A DNA stretch of 64,000 bases from the NCBI RefSeq assembly GCF_030815955.1, contig NZ_JAUSXK010000001.1, forward strand, positions 1,054,001 to 1,118,000, given 5' to 3'. Below are positions 24,883-34,275 of the stretch, piece by piece (the stretch's first letter is position 1; every line of letters begins with the position of its first letter). This stretch comes from Microbacterium murale (lineage in GTDB: Bacteria > Actinomycetota > Actinomycetes > Actinomycetales > Microbacteriaceae). The notes under the pieces were generated by a model that was not told where the DNA came from, did no database searches, and saw only the letters and a program-made list of their open reading frames with translations. The position numbers and the translations under genes were made by a program.

Positions 24883-25548
24883 ATGTCCACCGTCCTCTTC
24901 GTCGTCACCGGCGCCCGCACCTGGACCCTTTCGGACGGCACAGCGCATCCCACCGGTTACTGGGCCGAGGAGCTGCTCGTCCCGTACGCCCTGCTCACCG
25001 ATGCGGGCCACGACATCGTCTTCGCGACACCCGGCGGAGTCGCCCCGGTCGCCGACGGAGGCAGCCTCGGCGACGGAGATGCCGAGGCGATCGCGAGCAT
25101 CACCGCACTCGCGACACCTCTGGTGCTCGCCGACGTCGATCCGCTCACGTACGACGCGGTGTACTACCCCGGTGGACACGGGCCGATGCAGGACCTCGCC
25201 GTCGATTCCGACTCCGCTGCGCTGATCGCCGCGACCGTCGCCGCCGGCCGTCCGCTCGCTGCGGTGTGCCACGGACTCGCGGCTCTGCTGCCGGCACGCA
25301 CCGCCACGGGGGCTTCCGTCTTGGCCGGACGCCGCATCACCGGCTTCTCAGATGAGGAGGAGCGCATCGGTGGCCTCGCCGATCGTGCGCCCTTCCTCCT
25401 CGAGACGTCGTTGCGTCGACTCGGTGCCGATGTCGAGGTCGCGGCGCCGTGGAGTGATCACACGGTCATCGACGGGCTGCTGATCACCGGGCAGAACCCG
25501 CAGTCATCGGCATCCGTCGCTGCCGCACTGGTGACGGTGCTCGACTGA
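24883..25548 (+). CDS. DJ-1/PfpI-family (Hsp31-like) protein
   Basis: The ATG at 24883 has GGAG seven bases upstream and gives a 221-residue protein. E30, the nucleophile C129 and H130 in AAVCHGLAALL and the GGHGPMQDL loop (98-106) form the DJ-1 active site. The sequence is closest in layout to the Hsp31/glyoxalase III branch (YPGGHG, WAEELLVPY). Such proteins detoxify methylglyoxal or act as chaperones; the exact activity is uncertain. It is divergent from the LysR regulator. Confidence 0.88.
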   Translation: MSTVLFVVTGARTWTLSDGTAHPTGYWAEELLVPYALLTDAGHDIVFATPGGVAPVADGGSLGDGDAEAIASITALATPLVLADVDPLTYDAVYYPGGHGPMQDLAVDSDSAALIAATVAAGRPLAAVCHGLAALLPARTATGASVLAGRRITGFSDEEERIGGLADRAPFLLETSLRRLGADVEVAAPWSDHTVIDGLLITGQNPQSSASVAAALVTVLD

Positions 25549-25561
25549 CTTACCGGAGGCT

Positions 25562-27100
25562 TCAGTCCCAGGTGACGGTCGGTGTCTCCTGGGCGAAGTC
25601 GACCGACGGGGTGTCCATGTATCCCCCGAACCAGACCTCGAACTCCGAGGTCTGCCCGTCCTTGGTGCCCTGCAACGTCATGTCCACATCGGGGGTGTCA
25701 TACGTCGAGACGAGCGTCGGCGTCGAGTAGTCGACTTCCGCCTCCATGGAGTCGAGCGTCGCCTGACCGTCACTGGTGATCGTCCGGGTGACGGTGCCGT
25801 CGACCGGCGTGTAGCCGCTGAGGTCGATTTCGGTGATGTCCATGCCGCACGGCGTCGTGAGCGTCTTCAACGCCACGCACTCCTCGATGGACGCGCGCAC
25901 GAGCGAGCGGAACGTCGCGGCACCATCCTCGGTGAGAACCGGGTAGATGTCCCAGAACAGCTCGCTGTCTGCATCCGTCGTCAGGGTGAACGTGTCCGTG
26001 TCGGAATCGAGGGCGAATTCCTCGTAGCTCAACGCGAGCTGGTACGCACCGGGGAAGAGCGACGTCGAGGAATCAGCGGGTTCGGCGCCGTTCACGGTCA
26101 GACCGAGACCGTCGAAGTTCGACAGCGTCGCGGCGACCAGTCCGTCGCTGATCACCCATCCGTCGTCAGACGAGCTGTACGCCGTGAAATCCCGCTCGAT
26201 CGTCTCGCCCCCGACGGCGAATGATGCTGAGACCGTCGCCTCGTATTCGGTCGCGTCCTCGGACTCCTCCACCACGATATCGGTGATCGGGGCGAGTTCC
26301 AGCGACGCGGCGAGCACCTCGTCGGTGAGCAGACTGTCGTCGGAGTACGTCTCGACGAACGTGAGCGCCGTCTCTGCGTCTCCCTCGGACAGAGCCGTCA
26401 GATACTTCTCCACTGCATCGGATGCTGTCGGTGCAGCCCCACGCAGAAGACCCGGCACGATGATCACGGCGGCGATCAGCAGCACGACGGCCGCCGCTCC
26501 GCCGATGATGCCGAACAGCAGCCCCTTCGACATGGGCTTCTTCGGCGCGGCCGGTGCCGCAGGGTAGGCGCTCGCTGGATACCCGCCGACAGGATAGGCC
26601 TGAGGCGCGTTCGGGTCGTAAGCCGGCGCGGACCCGGGGTACACCGGCGCGTTCGGGTCGTACACCGGTGCGTTCCCCGGGTACACCGGTGCGTTCGGGT
26701 CGTACACCGGGGCGGCTTGGTATCCGGGAACGGCCTGGGCCGCACCTGGGTACGCAGTCGCACCTGGAATCTCGTGGCCACCGGGCGCAGCCGGCGGATA
26801 CTCGGGGGCCGTCGGCGGATGTTCGGGGGCCGCGCTCGTGGGAGCGACCTCGGACTCTGCAACGGGAGCGATCACGGGCTCCGCGACGGGCTCCGCGACG
26901 GAAGACTCGTCAGGCTCTGCCGCGCGCGGCGCGTCTGCTGCGGGTACTGCATCCGGCGCTACGGCATCCGACGAGAACGTGCCATCGAATCCGTGCTGTC
27001 CAGCAGGCGCATCGACGACGGGCGCGTCGGATGCCTCATTCACCGACTCAGGCACGATCGGTGGGGTGTTCTGCGGATTCTCGGGCGTCTCGTTCGTCAC
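25562..27100 (-). CDS. Proline-rich single-pass membrane protein with DUF4878-like domains
   Basis: The 512-residue protein has a cytoplasmic Pro/Ala/Glu-rich half (1-185) that includes tandem units of the form YDPNAPVYPGNAPV, a single membrane segment near 194-218 (GLLFGIIGGAAAVVLLIAAV), and an exported domain starting ASDAVEKYLTALSEGDAETA, typical of the DUF4878/lumazine-binding-like fold often found in actinobacterial envelope proteins. I prefer the GTG at 27100 because TACGAT lies seven bases upstream; an ATG at 27109 is possible. Function unknown; a sensing or cell-wall role is plausible from topology. Confidence 0.8.
   Translation of the reverse strand: MTNETPENPQNTPPIVPESVNEASDAPVVDAPAGQHGFDGTFSSDAVAPDAVPAADAPRAAEPDESSVAEPVAEPVIAPVAESEVAPTSAAPEHPPTAPEYPPAAPGGHEIPGATAYPGAAQAVPGYQAAPVYDPNAPVYPGNAPVYDPNAPVYPGSAPAYDPNAPQAYPVGGYPASAYPAAPAAPKKPMSKGLLFGIIGGAAAVVLLIAAVIIVPGLLRGAAPTASDAVEKYLTALSEGDAETALTFVETYSDDSLLTDEVLAASLELAPITDIVVEESEDATEYEATVSASFAVGGETIERDFTAYSSSDDGWVISDGLVAATLSNFDGLGLTVNGAEPADSSTSLFPGAYQLALSYEEFALDSDTDTFTLTTDADSELFWDIYPVLTEDGAATFRSLVRASIEECVALKTLTTPCGMDITEIDLSGYTPVDGTVTRTITSDGQATLDSMEAEVDYSTPTLVSTYDTPDVDMTLQGTKDGQTSEFEVWFGGYMDTPSVDFAQETPTVTWD
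26605..26712 (-). repeat. 42-bp tandem repeat in the proline-rich tail
   Basis: About 2.6 units with period exactly 42 bp (starts at 26605, 26647 and 26689) encode 14-residue units YDPNAPVYPG(N/S)AP(V/A). Units are similar but not identical. Confidence 0.85.
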
Positions 27101-27137
27101 AATCCCCATCGTATTGCCAAAGCAACCTGACCATCAG

Positions 27138-27151
27138 GGGCAGAAATGCCC
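27138..27151 (-). terminator. Small GAAA-loop hairpin after the ara operon
   Basis: GGGCA-GAAA-TGCCC is a 5-bp stem with a tetraloop, 16 bp beyond the last gene of the ara operon. It is short, so termination here is uncertain. Confidence 0.35.
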
Positions 27152-27166
27152 ATGAGGGGAATGTGA

Positions 27167-28093
27167 TCAGACTGCGCTGAACCGCCAGGATGCCGAGGCT
27201 TCGGCCCCGGGATCGAGAACGATCAGATCCACCCCGGAGTTGAAGGCGTCGGGCGGGCAGGTCATGGGCTCGACCGCCAGTCCGATCCGGTGATTCGCGG
27301 CGCCATCCGGCAGGTCAGCCGTGTGCACCTGGACCCAGGGGCATCTCTCGTCCCAGCTCAGCGCGACACCGTGTCCGTCCTTCGCCACCACACGCACCTC
27401 CGCTGCGCCATCCGTGCGCGTCAGCTCGGTGAACGCATGATCGATGAACACGTCGCCGATCGGGCGCGGAGTGCGGAAGTCCCAATCCGGATGCCGGTCG
27501 ATCGACTCGACCGCCACCGGATTCAGCCGGTCGGGTGTGACGGTGAGGACCTCGGATGCCGGGAGCGTGAGCGTCCAGTCATCGACTCCCCCCTCGCCTC
27601 CCACCAGGTACGGATGCGGACCGGTGCCCCAGGGCGCAGCATCCGCCCCGATGTTGCGGGCCGTCACAGTCTGCGTCAGGCCGGCAGCAGAGAGCCGGAA
27701 GTCGACGACGACCTCGACGCGGAACGGATACCCGAACTGCGGTTCGATCACGGCGGCCAGCTCGACGCGGTCGTGCTCCGCGACGCGGTCGACGAACTCG
27801 GTCCACGACAGCAGGCCATGCAGCGCATGCCCACGCGCTGGCTCTGTGAGCGCGAGCTGGAACTCACCTCCGCCGAAGGAGTACCTGCCGTCGACGACGC
27901 GATTCGGCCACGGCGCGAGCGTCGCTCCCCGGTAGGCGGGACGCACCTCATCGGCTTCGAACGGCACGATGAGGTCGCGACCGTCGAATGTGAGCGTGCG
28001 AAGTGTCGCGCCCACGCTCGCGATCACCGCCTCGTAGCCGTTCCCGACCAGGGTGAGTTGGCGTCCGGAGCGCGGCGTGTGAACGGGAGCCAT
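27167..28093 (-). CDS. Aldose 1-epimerase (mutarotase)
   Basis: The 308-residue protein has the galactose-mutarotase fold with N64/R65 (APWPNRV), H89 and H92 (RGHALHGLL), the catalytic H160 (GTGPHPYLVGG) and the catalytic glutamate in GLAVEPMTCPPDAFNSG. The last motif is characteristic of the family. It interconverts alpha and beta sugar anomers. Its ATG shares one base with the araA stop codon, so it is translationally coupled to arabinose isomerase, and arabinose is its probable substrate. It is the last gene of araD-araB-araA-mutarotase. Confidence 0.9.
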   Translation of the reverse strand: MAPVHTPRSGRQLTLVGNGYEAVIASVGATLRTLTFDGRDLIVPFEADEVRPAYRGATLAPWPNRVVDGRYSFGGGEFQLALTEPARGHALHGLLSWTEFVDRVAEHDRVELAAVIEPQFGYPFRVEVVVDFRLSAAGLTQTVTARNIGADAAPWGTGPHPYLVGGEGGVDDWTLTLPASEVLTVTPDRLNPVAVESIDRHPDWDFRTPRPIGDVFIDHAFTELTRTDGAAEVRVVAKDGHGVALSWDERCPWVQVHTADLPDGAANHRIGLAVEPMTCPPDAFNSGVDLIVLDPGAEASASWRFSAV

Positions 28094-29616
28094 CACAGGC
28101 CCTGCGCGAGACGGTAGTAGGCCTGGTTCCAGCGGACCTGCTTCTGGAACTCGGGCAGCGTCGTCTCGTCATCGATCACGAGCAGTTCGACCTCTGCCAT
28201 CTCGGCGAAGTCGCGGAACGCCTCCAGCCCGACTGCCGTCGACATGACCGTGTGGTGCGCGGCACCGGCGGTGAGCCAGGCGGCGGCACTCGTGTTGAAG
28301 TCGGGGGCGGGCTTCCAGACGGCACGACCGACCGGCAGGTTGGGCAGAGCCGCCCGAGGGGCGACGTTCTCGACCACGTTGGCGGTGAGGCGGAAGCGAT
28401 CGCGCATGTCGCTCATGGCCACGACGATCGCGGGGCCGGGGTCGGCGGTGAAGACCAGGCGCACCGGGTCGTCCTTGCCGCCGATGCCGAGCGGGTGGAT
28501 CTCGAGCGTGGGCTTCGCGGTGGTCAGCGACGGCGAGACCTCGAGCATGTGCGCGCCGAGGATCAGCTCGTCGCCGGGGGTCATGTCGTACGTGTAGTCC
28601 TCCATGAGGCTCGCGCCGCCGGGCAGGCCGGCACCCATCACGTTCGCGATGCGCACGAGCACGGCCGTCTTCCAGTCGCCTTCGGCGCCGAAGCCGTAAC
28701 CCTCTGCCATCAGACGCTGCACGGCGAGGCCCGGCAGCTGCTTCAGCTCGCCGAGGTCTTCGAACGACGTGGTGAAGGCGCCGAAACCGCCCTCCTCGAG
28801 GAACGACCGCAGGCCGATCTCGATGGCCGCGCCGTCGCGCAGCGACTGGTGCCGTTCGCCGCCCTTGCGAAGTTCGGACACGACCTCGTAGAGCTCCTCG
28901 TACTCGGCGACGAGCGCGTCGATGTCAGACGAGGATGCCGCGGCGACGGCATCCGCCAGTTCATTGACGCCCCAGGTGTTGACCTGCACGCCGAACCGCA
29001 ACTCTGCCTCGGTCTTGTCGCCCTCGGTGACCGCGACGAAGCGCATGTTGTCGCCGAAGCGGGCGAGCTTCAGGCTGCGAGATGCCGCGAGCCCGGCGGC
29101 AGCGCGCTGCCAGGTGCCGATCTCCCGCTGCACGCGCGGGTCGCTGGCGTGGCCCACGACGGTCTTGCGCGGCACACCGAGGCGGGTCTGGATGTAGCCG
29201 AACTCGCGGTCGCCGTGTGCGGCCTGGTTCAGGTTCATGAAGTCGAAGTCGATGTCGGCCCATGGGAGCTCGACATTTGCCTGCGTGTGCAGATGCGCGA
29301 GGGGCTTCTGCAGCGCGTCGAGGCCGGCGATCCACATCTTGGCGGGGCTGAATGTGTGCATCCAGGCGACGAGTCCGATCACCCGGTCATCGGCGTTGGC
29401 CTCGAGAGCGATGCGCTTGATCGCGGCCGAATCGGTGAGCACCGGCTTCCACACGATCTTCACCGGCACGTCTGCCGCGGCATCCAGGGCCTCCGCGATC
29501 GAGCGGGACTGCTCGGCGACCTGCGCGAGCGTCTCGGGTCCGTACAGGTGCTGGCTGCCGGTGAGGAACCAGACCTCGTACTCGTCGAGCGTGGTCTTCA
29601 GCGGGGTGCGGGTCAT
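28093..29616 (-). CDS. araA: L-arabinose isomerase
   Basis: The 507-residue protein opens with the family signature [20 protein letters not shown] (about 12-31) and contains the active-site region [16 protein letters not shown] (about 83-98), the metal-binding glutamates in [11 protein letters not shown] and [10 protein letters not shown] and the late histidine in GAAHHTVMS. It converts L-arabinose to L-ribulose with Mn2+. It lies 9 bp after araB. Length is as in other AraA proteins. Confidence 0.95.
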   Translation of the reverse strand: MTRTPLKTTLDEYEVWFLTGSQHLYGPETLAQVAEQSRSIAEALDAAADVPVKIVWKPVLTDSAAIKRIALEANADDRVIGLVAWMHTFSPAKMWIAGLDALQKPLAHLHTQANVELPWADIDFDFMNLNQAAHGDREFGYIQTRLGVPRKTVVGHASDPRVQREIGTWQRAAAGLAASRSLKLARFGDNMRFVAVTEGDKTEAELRFGVQVNTWGVNELADAVAAASSSDIDALVAEYEELYEVVSELRKGGERHQSLRDGAAIEIGLRSFLEEGGFGAFTTSFEDLGELKQLPGLAVQRLMAEGYGFGAEGDWKTAVLVRIANVMGAGLPGGASLMEDYTYDMTPGDELILGAHMLEVSPSLTTAKPTLEIHPLGIGGKDDPVRLVFTADPGPAIVVAMSDMRDRFRLTANVVENVAPRAALPNLPVGRAVWKPAPDFNTSAAAWLTAGAAHHTVMSTAVGLEAFRDFAEMAEVELLVIDDETTLPEFQKQVRWNQAYYRLAQGL

Positions 29617-29625
29617 GAGGATCCT

Positions 29626-31209
29626 TCAGAGGGACTCGACCGCGGCGGACTCGATGGCGAGGCCGGCGCGGTAGCGGGTGAGGTAGGTGGCGAAGCCTGC
29701 GACGTCGGCGGGGTCCGGCGAGACAGTGGTGAGGGATGCCGCGGCGAACACCTGTTCCTCGAGGTAGGCCCCCAGGCTCAGGTCGTCCGACTGCGCGAGG
29801 TACGAGGCCAGTACCGCGATGCCCCATGCACCGCCTTCCGCAGCCAGCTCTCCGACGGAGACGGAGGCGCCGAGAGCACCGGCGAGGAACCGCTGTGCCA
29901 CACCGGCGGTGCGGAACATCCCGCCGTGCGCGAACATGCGGTCGAGCCCGACGCCCTCCCCCTCGAGCACCTGCATGCCCAGTGCGAGCGTGCCGAACAC
30001 GCCGTACACCTGCGCGCGCATGAAATTCGCCAGGGAGAAGTCGCTGTCGGGAGTGCGCACGAAAAGCGGCCGCCCCTCGCTGAGCCCGGCGATCGGCTCT
30101 CCGGCGAGGTGGTTGTAAGCCAGCAGTCCACCGGCATCCGCTTCACCGTCCAGCGCCTCGCGGAACAGGGCGTCGAATACAGCGTCATCATCGAGAGGCT
30201 GCCCGGCGGCCGCAGCGAACCGTGTGAACAGGCCGGCCCAGGCGGCGAGCTCGCTGGCGCCGTTGTTGCAGTGCACCATGGCGACAGCGTCGCCGGCCGG
30301 GGTCGTCACGAGGTCTAGTTCGTGGTGCACGATCCCGAGCGGCCGCTCCAGCACGACCATCGCGAAGATGCTCGTGCCCGCCGAGACGTTGCCGGTTCGG
30401 GGCGCGACCGAGTTGGTCGCGACCATGCCGGTGCCGGCGTCGCCTTCGGGCGGGCAGAGCGGGATGCCGGGACGCAGGCCGCCGGTCGGATCCAGCAGCG
30501 CCGCACCCTCTGGCGTGAGCGCACCCGCGTCGGAGCCCGCCGCGAGCACACGTGGGAACAGATCGGCGAGCGGCGCGGGCAGGCGATCTGCAGCGACGGT
30601 GGAGTACGCATCCCGCATTTCGGCGTCGTAGTCGCAGGTCGCGGAGTCGATCGGGAACATGCCTGAGGCATCTCCCACGCCCAGCACCCGCTCGCCGGTG
30701 AGCCTCCAGTGCACATAGCCGGCGAGTGTCGTGACGAAGTCGAGTCGTGCCACGTGCGCCTCGGCGTCGATCACTGCCTGGTGCAGGTGCGCGATCGACC
30801 AGCGGAGTGGAATGTTCACGCCGAGCAGACCGGTGAGCTCTGCCGCCGCCACACCTGTGTTGGTGTTGCGCCAGGTGCGGAACGGCACGAGCAGCTCACC
30901 CGCGGCATCCAAGGCGAGGTAGCCGTGCATCATCGCCGAGATTCCGATCGCCCCGAAAGTCTCAGGCCGCACTCCGTGGCGCTGCTCCGCGTCGCCGACG
31001 AGGTCGGCGAACGCCGCCTGAAGCCCCCGCCACACCTCGTCCAGTGCGTAGGTCCAGAGACCGCCCTCGAGGCGGTTCTCCCACGCGAACGATCCGGTCG
31101 CGAGAACCTCCGTGGCATCGGCCCCGATCAGGCACGCCTTGATGCGCGTCGAACCGAGTTCGATGCCGAGGCTGGTGCGGCCTTCGAGGATGTCATCGCG
31201 CGCGCTCAT
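29626..31209 (-). CDS. araB: L-ribulokinase, FGGY family
   Basis: The 527-residue protein begins MSARDDILEGRTSLGIELGS, with the phosphate-1 motif GIELGSTRIKACLIG, and has the FGGY domains with the ADP-binding segment VSAGTSIFAMVV and the adenosine motif FAHGGMFRTAGVAQRFLAGA. It phosphorylates L-ribulose at C5. The start at 31209 overlaps the araD stop codon (ATGA); longer versions of the frame lie inside araD and are rejected. It belongs to the actinobacterial AraB type, shorter than that of E. coli. The araD-araB-araA order supports the assignment. Confidence 0.92.
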   Translation of the reverse strand: MSARDDILEGRTSLGIELGSTRIKACLIGADATEVLATGSFAWENRLEGGLWTYALDEVWRGLQAAFADLVGDAEQRHGVRPETFGAIGISAMMHGYLALDAAGELLVPFRTWRNTNTGVAAAELTGLLGVNIPLRWSIAHLHQAVIDAEAHVARLDFVTTLAGYVHWRLTGERVLGVGDASGMFPIDSATCDYDAEMRDAYSTVAADRLPAPLADLFPRVLAAGSDAGALTPEGAALLDPTGGLRPGIPLCPPEGDAGTGMVATNSVAPRTGNVSAGTSIFAMVVLERPLGIVHHELDLVTTPAGDAVAMVHCNNGASELAAWAGLFTRFAAAAGQPLDDDAVFDALFREALDGEADAGGLLAYNHLAGEPIAGLSEGRPLFVRTPDSDFSLANFMRAQVYGVFGTLALGMQVLEGEGVGLDRMFAHGGMFRTAGVAQRFLAGALGASVSVGELAAEGGAWGIAVLASYLAQSDDLSLGAYLEEQVFAAASLTTVSPDPADVAGFATYLTRYRAGLAIESAAVESL

Positions 31210-31940
31210 CGCCGCGTGTCCTCGCTCTGGCCGTACACGTTCTGGTACCGGTTGTAGAGGCTGTCGATCGCGTCCTGCGGAATCGGGATCATCGGCCCTG
31301 CTTCGCGGGCGTAGTGCACGGTGCGGGCGACGTCTTCCACCATGACGGCGGCCTTGACCGCATCCTTCGTGTTCACGCCGATCGTGAACGGACCGTGGTT
31401 CTGCATCAGCACCGCGCGTGAGCGGTGACCGGTGAGTGTCTGGACGATGCCGCGGCCGATCGAGTCGTCGCCGATGATCGCGAACGGCCCGATCGGGATG
31501 GGCCCACCGAACTCGTCGGCCATCGCGGTGATGACGCACGGGATCTCCTCGCCCCGAGCGGCCCACGCGACCGCGAAGGTCGAGTGGGTGTGCACGACGC
31601 CGCCGACATCGGGCATGTGACGGTAGACGTAGGCATGGGCGGCCGTGTCGCTGGACGGCGAACGCTCACTGCCGGGCGTGCCGGGGATGGCGTTGCCCTC
31701 GAGGTCGCACAGGATCATGTTCTCCGGCGTGAGGTCGTCGTAGCTCACACCGGACGGCTTGATCACGAACAGATCAGCACCCGGGTCATCGCCGACACGG
31801 ACACGACCGGAGACGTTGCCGCCGGTCCAGACCACCAGGCCGTTGCGGACCAGCTCGCCATGCAGAGCGGCGACCTCGGCTCGGACAGCCGCGATGGTCG
31901 CGTCGACCTCGGGGGTGAATGCGGGGGCTTCGTTGCTCAC
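31206..31940 (-). CDS. araD: L-ribulose-5-phosphate 4-epimerase
   Basis: The 244-residue class-II aldolase-family enzyme has VVWTGGNVSGRV (about 35-46), the phosphate loop IKPSGVSY, the zinc ligands in GGVVHTHSTFAVAWA and the third histidine in LMQNHGPFTIG. It converts L-ribulose 5-phosphate to D-xylulose 5-phosphate. I chose the GTG at 31940, with GAGGAA four bases upstream; the GTG at 31967 lies inside the operator. First gene of the ara operon. Confidence 0.93.
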   Translation of the reverse strand: MSNEAPAFTPEVDATIAAVRAEVAALHGELVRNGLVVWTGGNVSGRVRVGDDPGADLFVIKPSGVSYDDLTPENMILCDLEGNAIPGTPGSERSPSSDTAAHAYVYRHMPDVGGVVHTHSTFAVAWAARGEEIPCVITAMADEFGGPIPIGPFAIIGDDSIGRGIVQTLTGHRSRAVLMQNHGPFTIGVNTKDAVKAAVMVEDVARTVHYAREAGPMIPIPQDAIDSLYNRYQNVYGQSEDTRR

Positions 31941-31964
31941 GGGTTCCTCATCGGGTGCGAATGT

Positions 31965-32024
31965 CACTGTGACCGGTCACAGTGTCTGTATCGAAGTGTA
32001 TGCGCGCGGCCTCGCGAGCGTCAA
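31965..32024 (-). promoter_or_regulatory. ara promoter and 20-bp palindromic operator
   Basis: On the minus strand TTGACG (32024-32019) and TACACT (32000-31995) are 18 bp apart. Just downstream is the perfect 20-bp palindrome CACTGTGACCGGTCACAGTG (31965-31984), which would place a bound repressor at about +4 to +24. The -35 hexamer abuts the stop codon of the LacI gene upstream, the likely regulator. Confidence 0.8.
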
Positions 32025-33076
32025 GACGCCGGGCGGCGAGGGCGCGATTCAGGGCGGCGGGGCGGCGGGGCGACGGAGCGGCGCGGCACGAGCACGGGCG
32101 CGACGGGGGCGAGCCCGGACGCCGCGGCATCCGCTTCTCCGATCAACGAGGCGACCGCGCGACGGGCGAGTTCCTCGAAATCCTGCCGCACCGTGGTGAG
32201 CTGCGGCCAGTAGAACGCGGCATCGGGCACATCGTCGAAGCCGACGACACTGATCGCTTCCGGCACGGCGACACCCGCCTCGTGCAGCCCACCGAGAAGC
32301 CCGAGCGCCATCTGGTCGTTTGCCGCGAACACTGCGGTGACACCGGCGGCCAGCACAGCGCCGGTCGCCTCGTATCCGGAGCGCGCGGTCCAGTCCCCGA
32401 TCAGCATCAGTGCGGGCTCGAGGCCGCGATGCGCCAGTTCCGTCGCATAGCCTTCGGCCCTGGACTCCGCCTCCAGCCAGTCGGCAGGGCCGGCGAGGTG
32501 CGCGATGCGGATGTGTCCGGTATCCGCCAAGGCTGCGACCGCGAGGCGCGCACCGGCGCCCTGGTCGACCGAGAGGCCGCGGGGCCCACGGCCGGCCGAA
32601 TGCAGCGTGAGCACGGGGACGCCCACGCGCAGAGTGTCGAGCGCACGAAGCGTGCGAGCATGCGGGGCGACGACGACGATGCCTTCCACGCCCTGCGCGA
32701 TGAGGTGCTCGACCGCCGAGATGACCGACTCGTCGTCGCCGGCGTCGGCGAAGGCCGCACTCACCCAGTATCCGGCCGCACGGGCAGCGATCTCGATCGC
32801 GGCGATGCTGCGCGAAGGCCCGTACTGCAGCGCATCCGAGGCGAGTACGCCGAGCGTGCGGGAGCGCCGGGTGCCGAGCGCGCGGGCCGCATTGTTCATC
32901 CGATAACCGAGCTCATGCATGGCCTGCACCACCCGAGCCTTGGTCTCGGGCGCGACATCCGGGTGATCGTTCAGCACACGCGACACCGTCTGCCGGGAGA
33001 CTCCGGCGAGCGCGGCGACGTCTCGGACGCCGACTGCACGCCCCGGCCTCACCGGTTCACTGCTCGACTCGCTCAC
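32021..33076 (-). CDS. LacI-family regulator of the ara operon
   Basis: The 351-residue protein begins at a GTG (33076) with TACACT seven bases upstream. The DNA-binding domain VRDVAALAGVSRQTVSRVLN followed by HPDVAPETKARVVQAMHELGY is complete, with the hinge NNAARALGTRRSRTLGVL. The periplasmic-binding-protein-like core contains FAANDQMALGLLGGL and ISVVGFDDVPDAAFYWPQL, which are typical sugar-pocket segments. It is directly upstream of araDBA on the same strand and likely represses it; the inducer is probably L-arabinose or a phosphorylated intermediate. The C-terminal tail is unusually Pro/Arg-rich. Confidence 0.88.
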   Translation of the reverse strand: MSESSSEPVRPGRAVGVRDVAALAGVSRQTVSRVLNDHPDVAPETKARVVQAMHELGYRMNNAARALGTRRSRTLGVLASDALQYGPSRSIAAIEIAARAAGYWVSAAFADAGDDESVISAVEHLIAQGVEGIVVVAPHARTLRALDTLRVGVPVLTLHSAGRGPRGLSVDQGAGARLAVAALADTGHIRIAHLAGPADWLEAESRAEGYATELAHRGLEPALMLIGDWTARSGYEATGAVLAAGVTAVFAANDQMALGLLGGLHEAGVAVPEAISVVGFDDVPDAAFYWPQLTTVRQDFEELARRAVASLIGEADAAASGLAPVAPVLVPRRSVAPPPRRPESRPRRPAS

Positions 33077-33137
33077 GCCGACGAGTGTACGGCGTGCGCC
33101 GCGGACCGAAGTTCCGCCCCTCACCATCGCCCGCATT

Positions 33138-33188
33138 TTACATCGTGGTAATCCGTGGCGTGGAGGCCGACCGGACTAAACTGGTGGC
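33138..33188 (+). promoter_or_regulatory. Operator and leaderless promoter of the second LacI gene
   Basis: TTACATCGTGGTAA (33138-33151) has TTAC/GTAA arms and matches, in reverse, the site at 34276-34293. TAAACT (33177-33182) is six bases before the ATG at 33189. Confidence 0.6.
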
Positions 33189-34235
33189 ATGACAGCGCCG
33201 GTGCCGCCCCCTGCGACGATGAAGGATGTCGCCGCTCTCGCCGGTGTCTCGCAGAAGACCGTGTCCAACGTCGTCACACGTGCCGTGCCCGTTCGCGATG
33301 AGACCAGGATTCGGGTCGAAGCCGCCATGCTGAAGCTCGACTTCGTTCCCAACCTCAACGCCCGAGGGCTCCGAAGCGGACGCTCCGGAACGATCGCCCT
33401 CGCACTTCCCGACCTCGCCACCGCATACTCGGCCGAGTTATTGCATCGCATCGTCGATGTCGCACACGGGCGCGGACTCGCCGTGCAGATCGAGGAGACC
33501 GCGGCGACCCCCGAACGTGAGCGCGAGTTGCTCGCCCGAGCCCGCTCGCATCTGATCGACGGCCTGATCCTCAATCCGATCCGCCTCGAGGACAGCGTCA
33601 TCCGCTACGCCGACCGCCTGCCCCCGCTCGTCGTGATCGGCGAGGTGGAGCAGAACCGGGCGGACCACGTGCGCATCGACAGTCGGCTCGCCGCCGCAGA
33701 TGCCACTCGCCACCTGATCTCACGCGGCGCGAAGCGGATCGCCGTGATCGGTGGCGACGACAACGCATCGTTCGCGACAGCCACGAGTCGACTCCGGCTG
33801 GAAGGCGTGCACGACGCTCTGCGCGAGGTCGCCATCGCACGCGATCCCGCCCTGGAGGTCAACCGTCTGCCGTGGTCGATGGCATCCGGAGCCGATGCCG
33901 CGCGCGAGCTGCTGGCCCGCGAGGTCGCATTCGATGCCGTCGTGGCATTCACCGACTCGCTGGCCGTCGGTGCGCTGCACGCACTCCACGAACACGGCAT
34001 CCGCGTGCCCGATGACGTGATGGTGACCGGATTCGACGACGTCGAGATCTCCGAGTTCACCTCGCCCTCTCTCACCACTGTCGCGTTCGACCGCGCCGCT
34101 TTCGCAGAAGCCATTCTCGATCTGCTCGAATCACGTATGGTCGATCGCGCGGTCGCCCCGCGATCCCGCACCCTCCCGCACCGGGTCGTGGAACGGGCGA
34201 GCACTGCGCACACCCCGGCCGGCTACCACCCCTGA
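33189..34235 (+). CDS. LacI-family regulator of the first arabinofuranosidase operon
   Basis: The 348-residue protein has an N-terminal domain TMKDVAALAGVSQKTVSNVV and the hinge NLNARGLRSGRSGTIAL, nearly the same as in the regulator at 52255, with a normal effector domain (VVAFTDSLAVGALHALHEHG, DDVMVTGFDDVEISEFTSPS). It is 95 bp upstream of, and in line with, the ABC-transporter/abfA operon. A TTAC-N6-GTAA site occurs both before this gene and before the transporter gene, supporting autoregulation and operon control. It is leaderless. The inducer is likely an arabino-oligosaccharide or arabinose. Confidence 0.88.
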   Translation: MTAPVPPPATMKDVAALAGVSQKTVSNVVTRAVPVRDETRIRVEAAMLKLDFVPNLNARGLRSGRSGTIALALPDLATAYSAELLHRIVDVAHGRGLAVQIEETAATPERERELLARARSHLIDGLILNPIRLEDSVIRYADRLPPLVVIGEVEQNRADHVRIDSRLAAADATRHLISRGAKRIAVIGGDDNASFATATSRLRLEGVHDALREVAIARDPALEVNRLPWSMASGADAARELLAREVAFDAVVAFTDSLAVGALHALHEHGIRVPDDVMVTGFDDVEISEFTSPSLTTVAFDRAAFAEAILDLLESRMVDRAVAPRSRTLPHRVVERASTAHTPAGYHP

Positions 34236-34275
34236 CCGTGCCGGATGACTGATCCTCGGCGTGTCCTTGCATCCT

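Noticed and set aside
28252..30318. 688-codon plus-strand frame antisense to araA/araB
   Set aside because: No recognisable domain, no promoter or ribosome site; araA and araB motifs on the minus strand are unambiguous.
29626..31566. 646-residue version of AraB
   Set aside because: The extra N-terminal ~119 residues lie inside araD and are out of character; the ATGA-coupled ATG at 31209 is the start.
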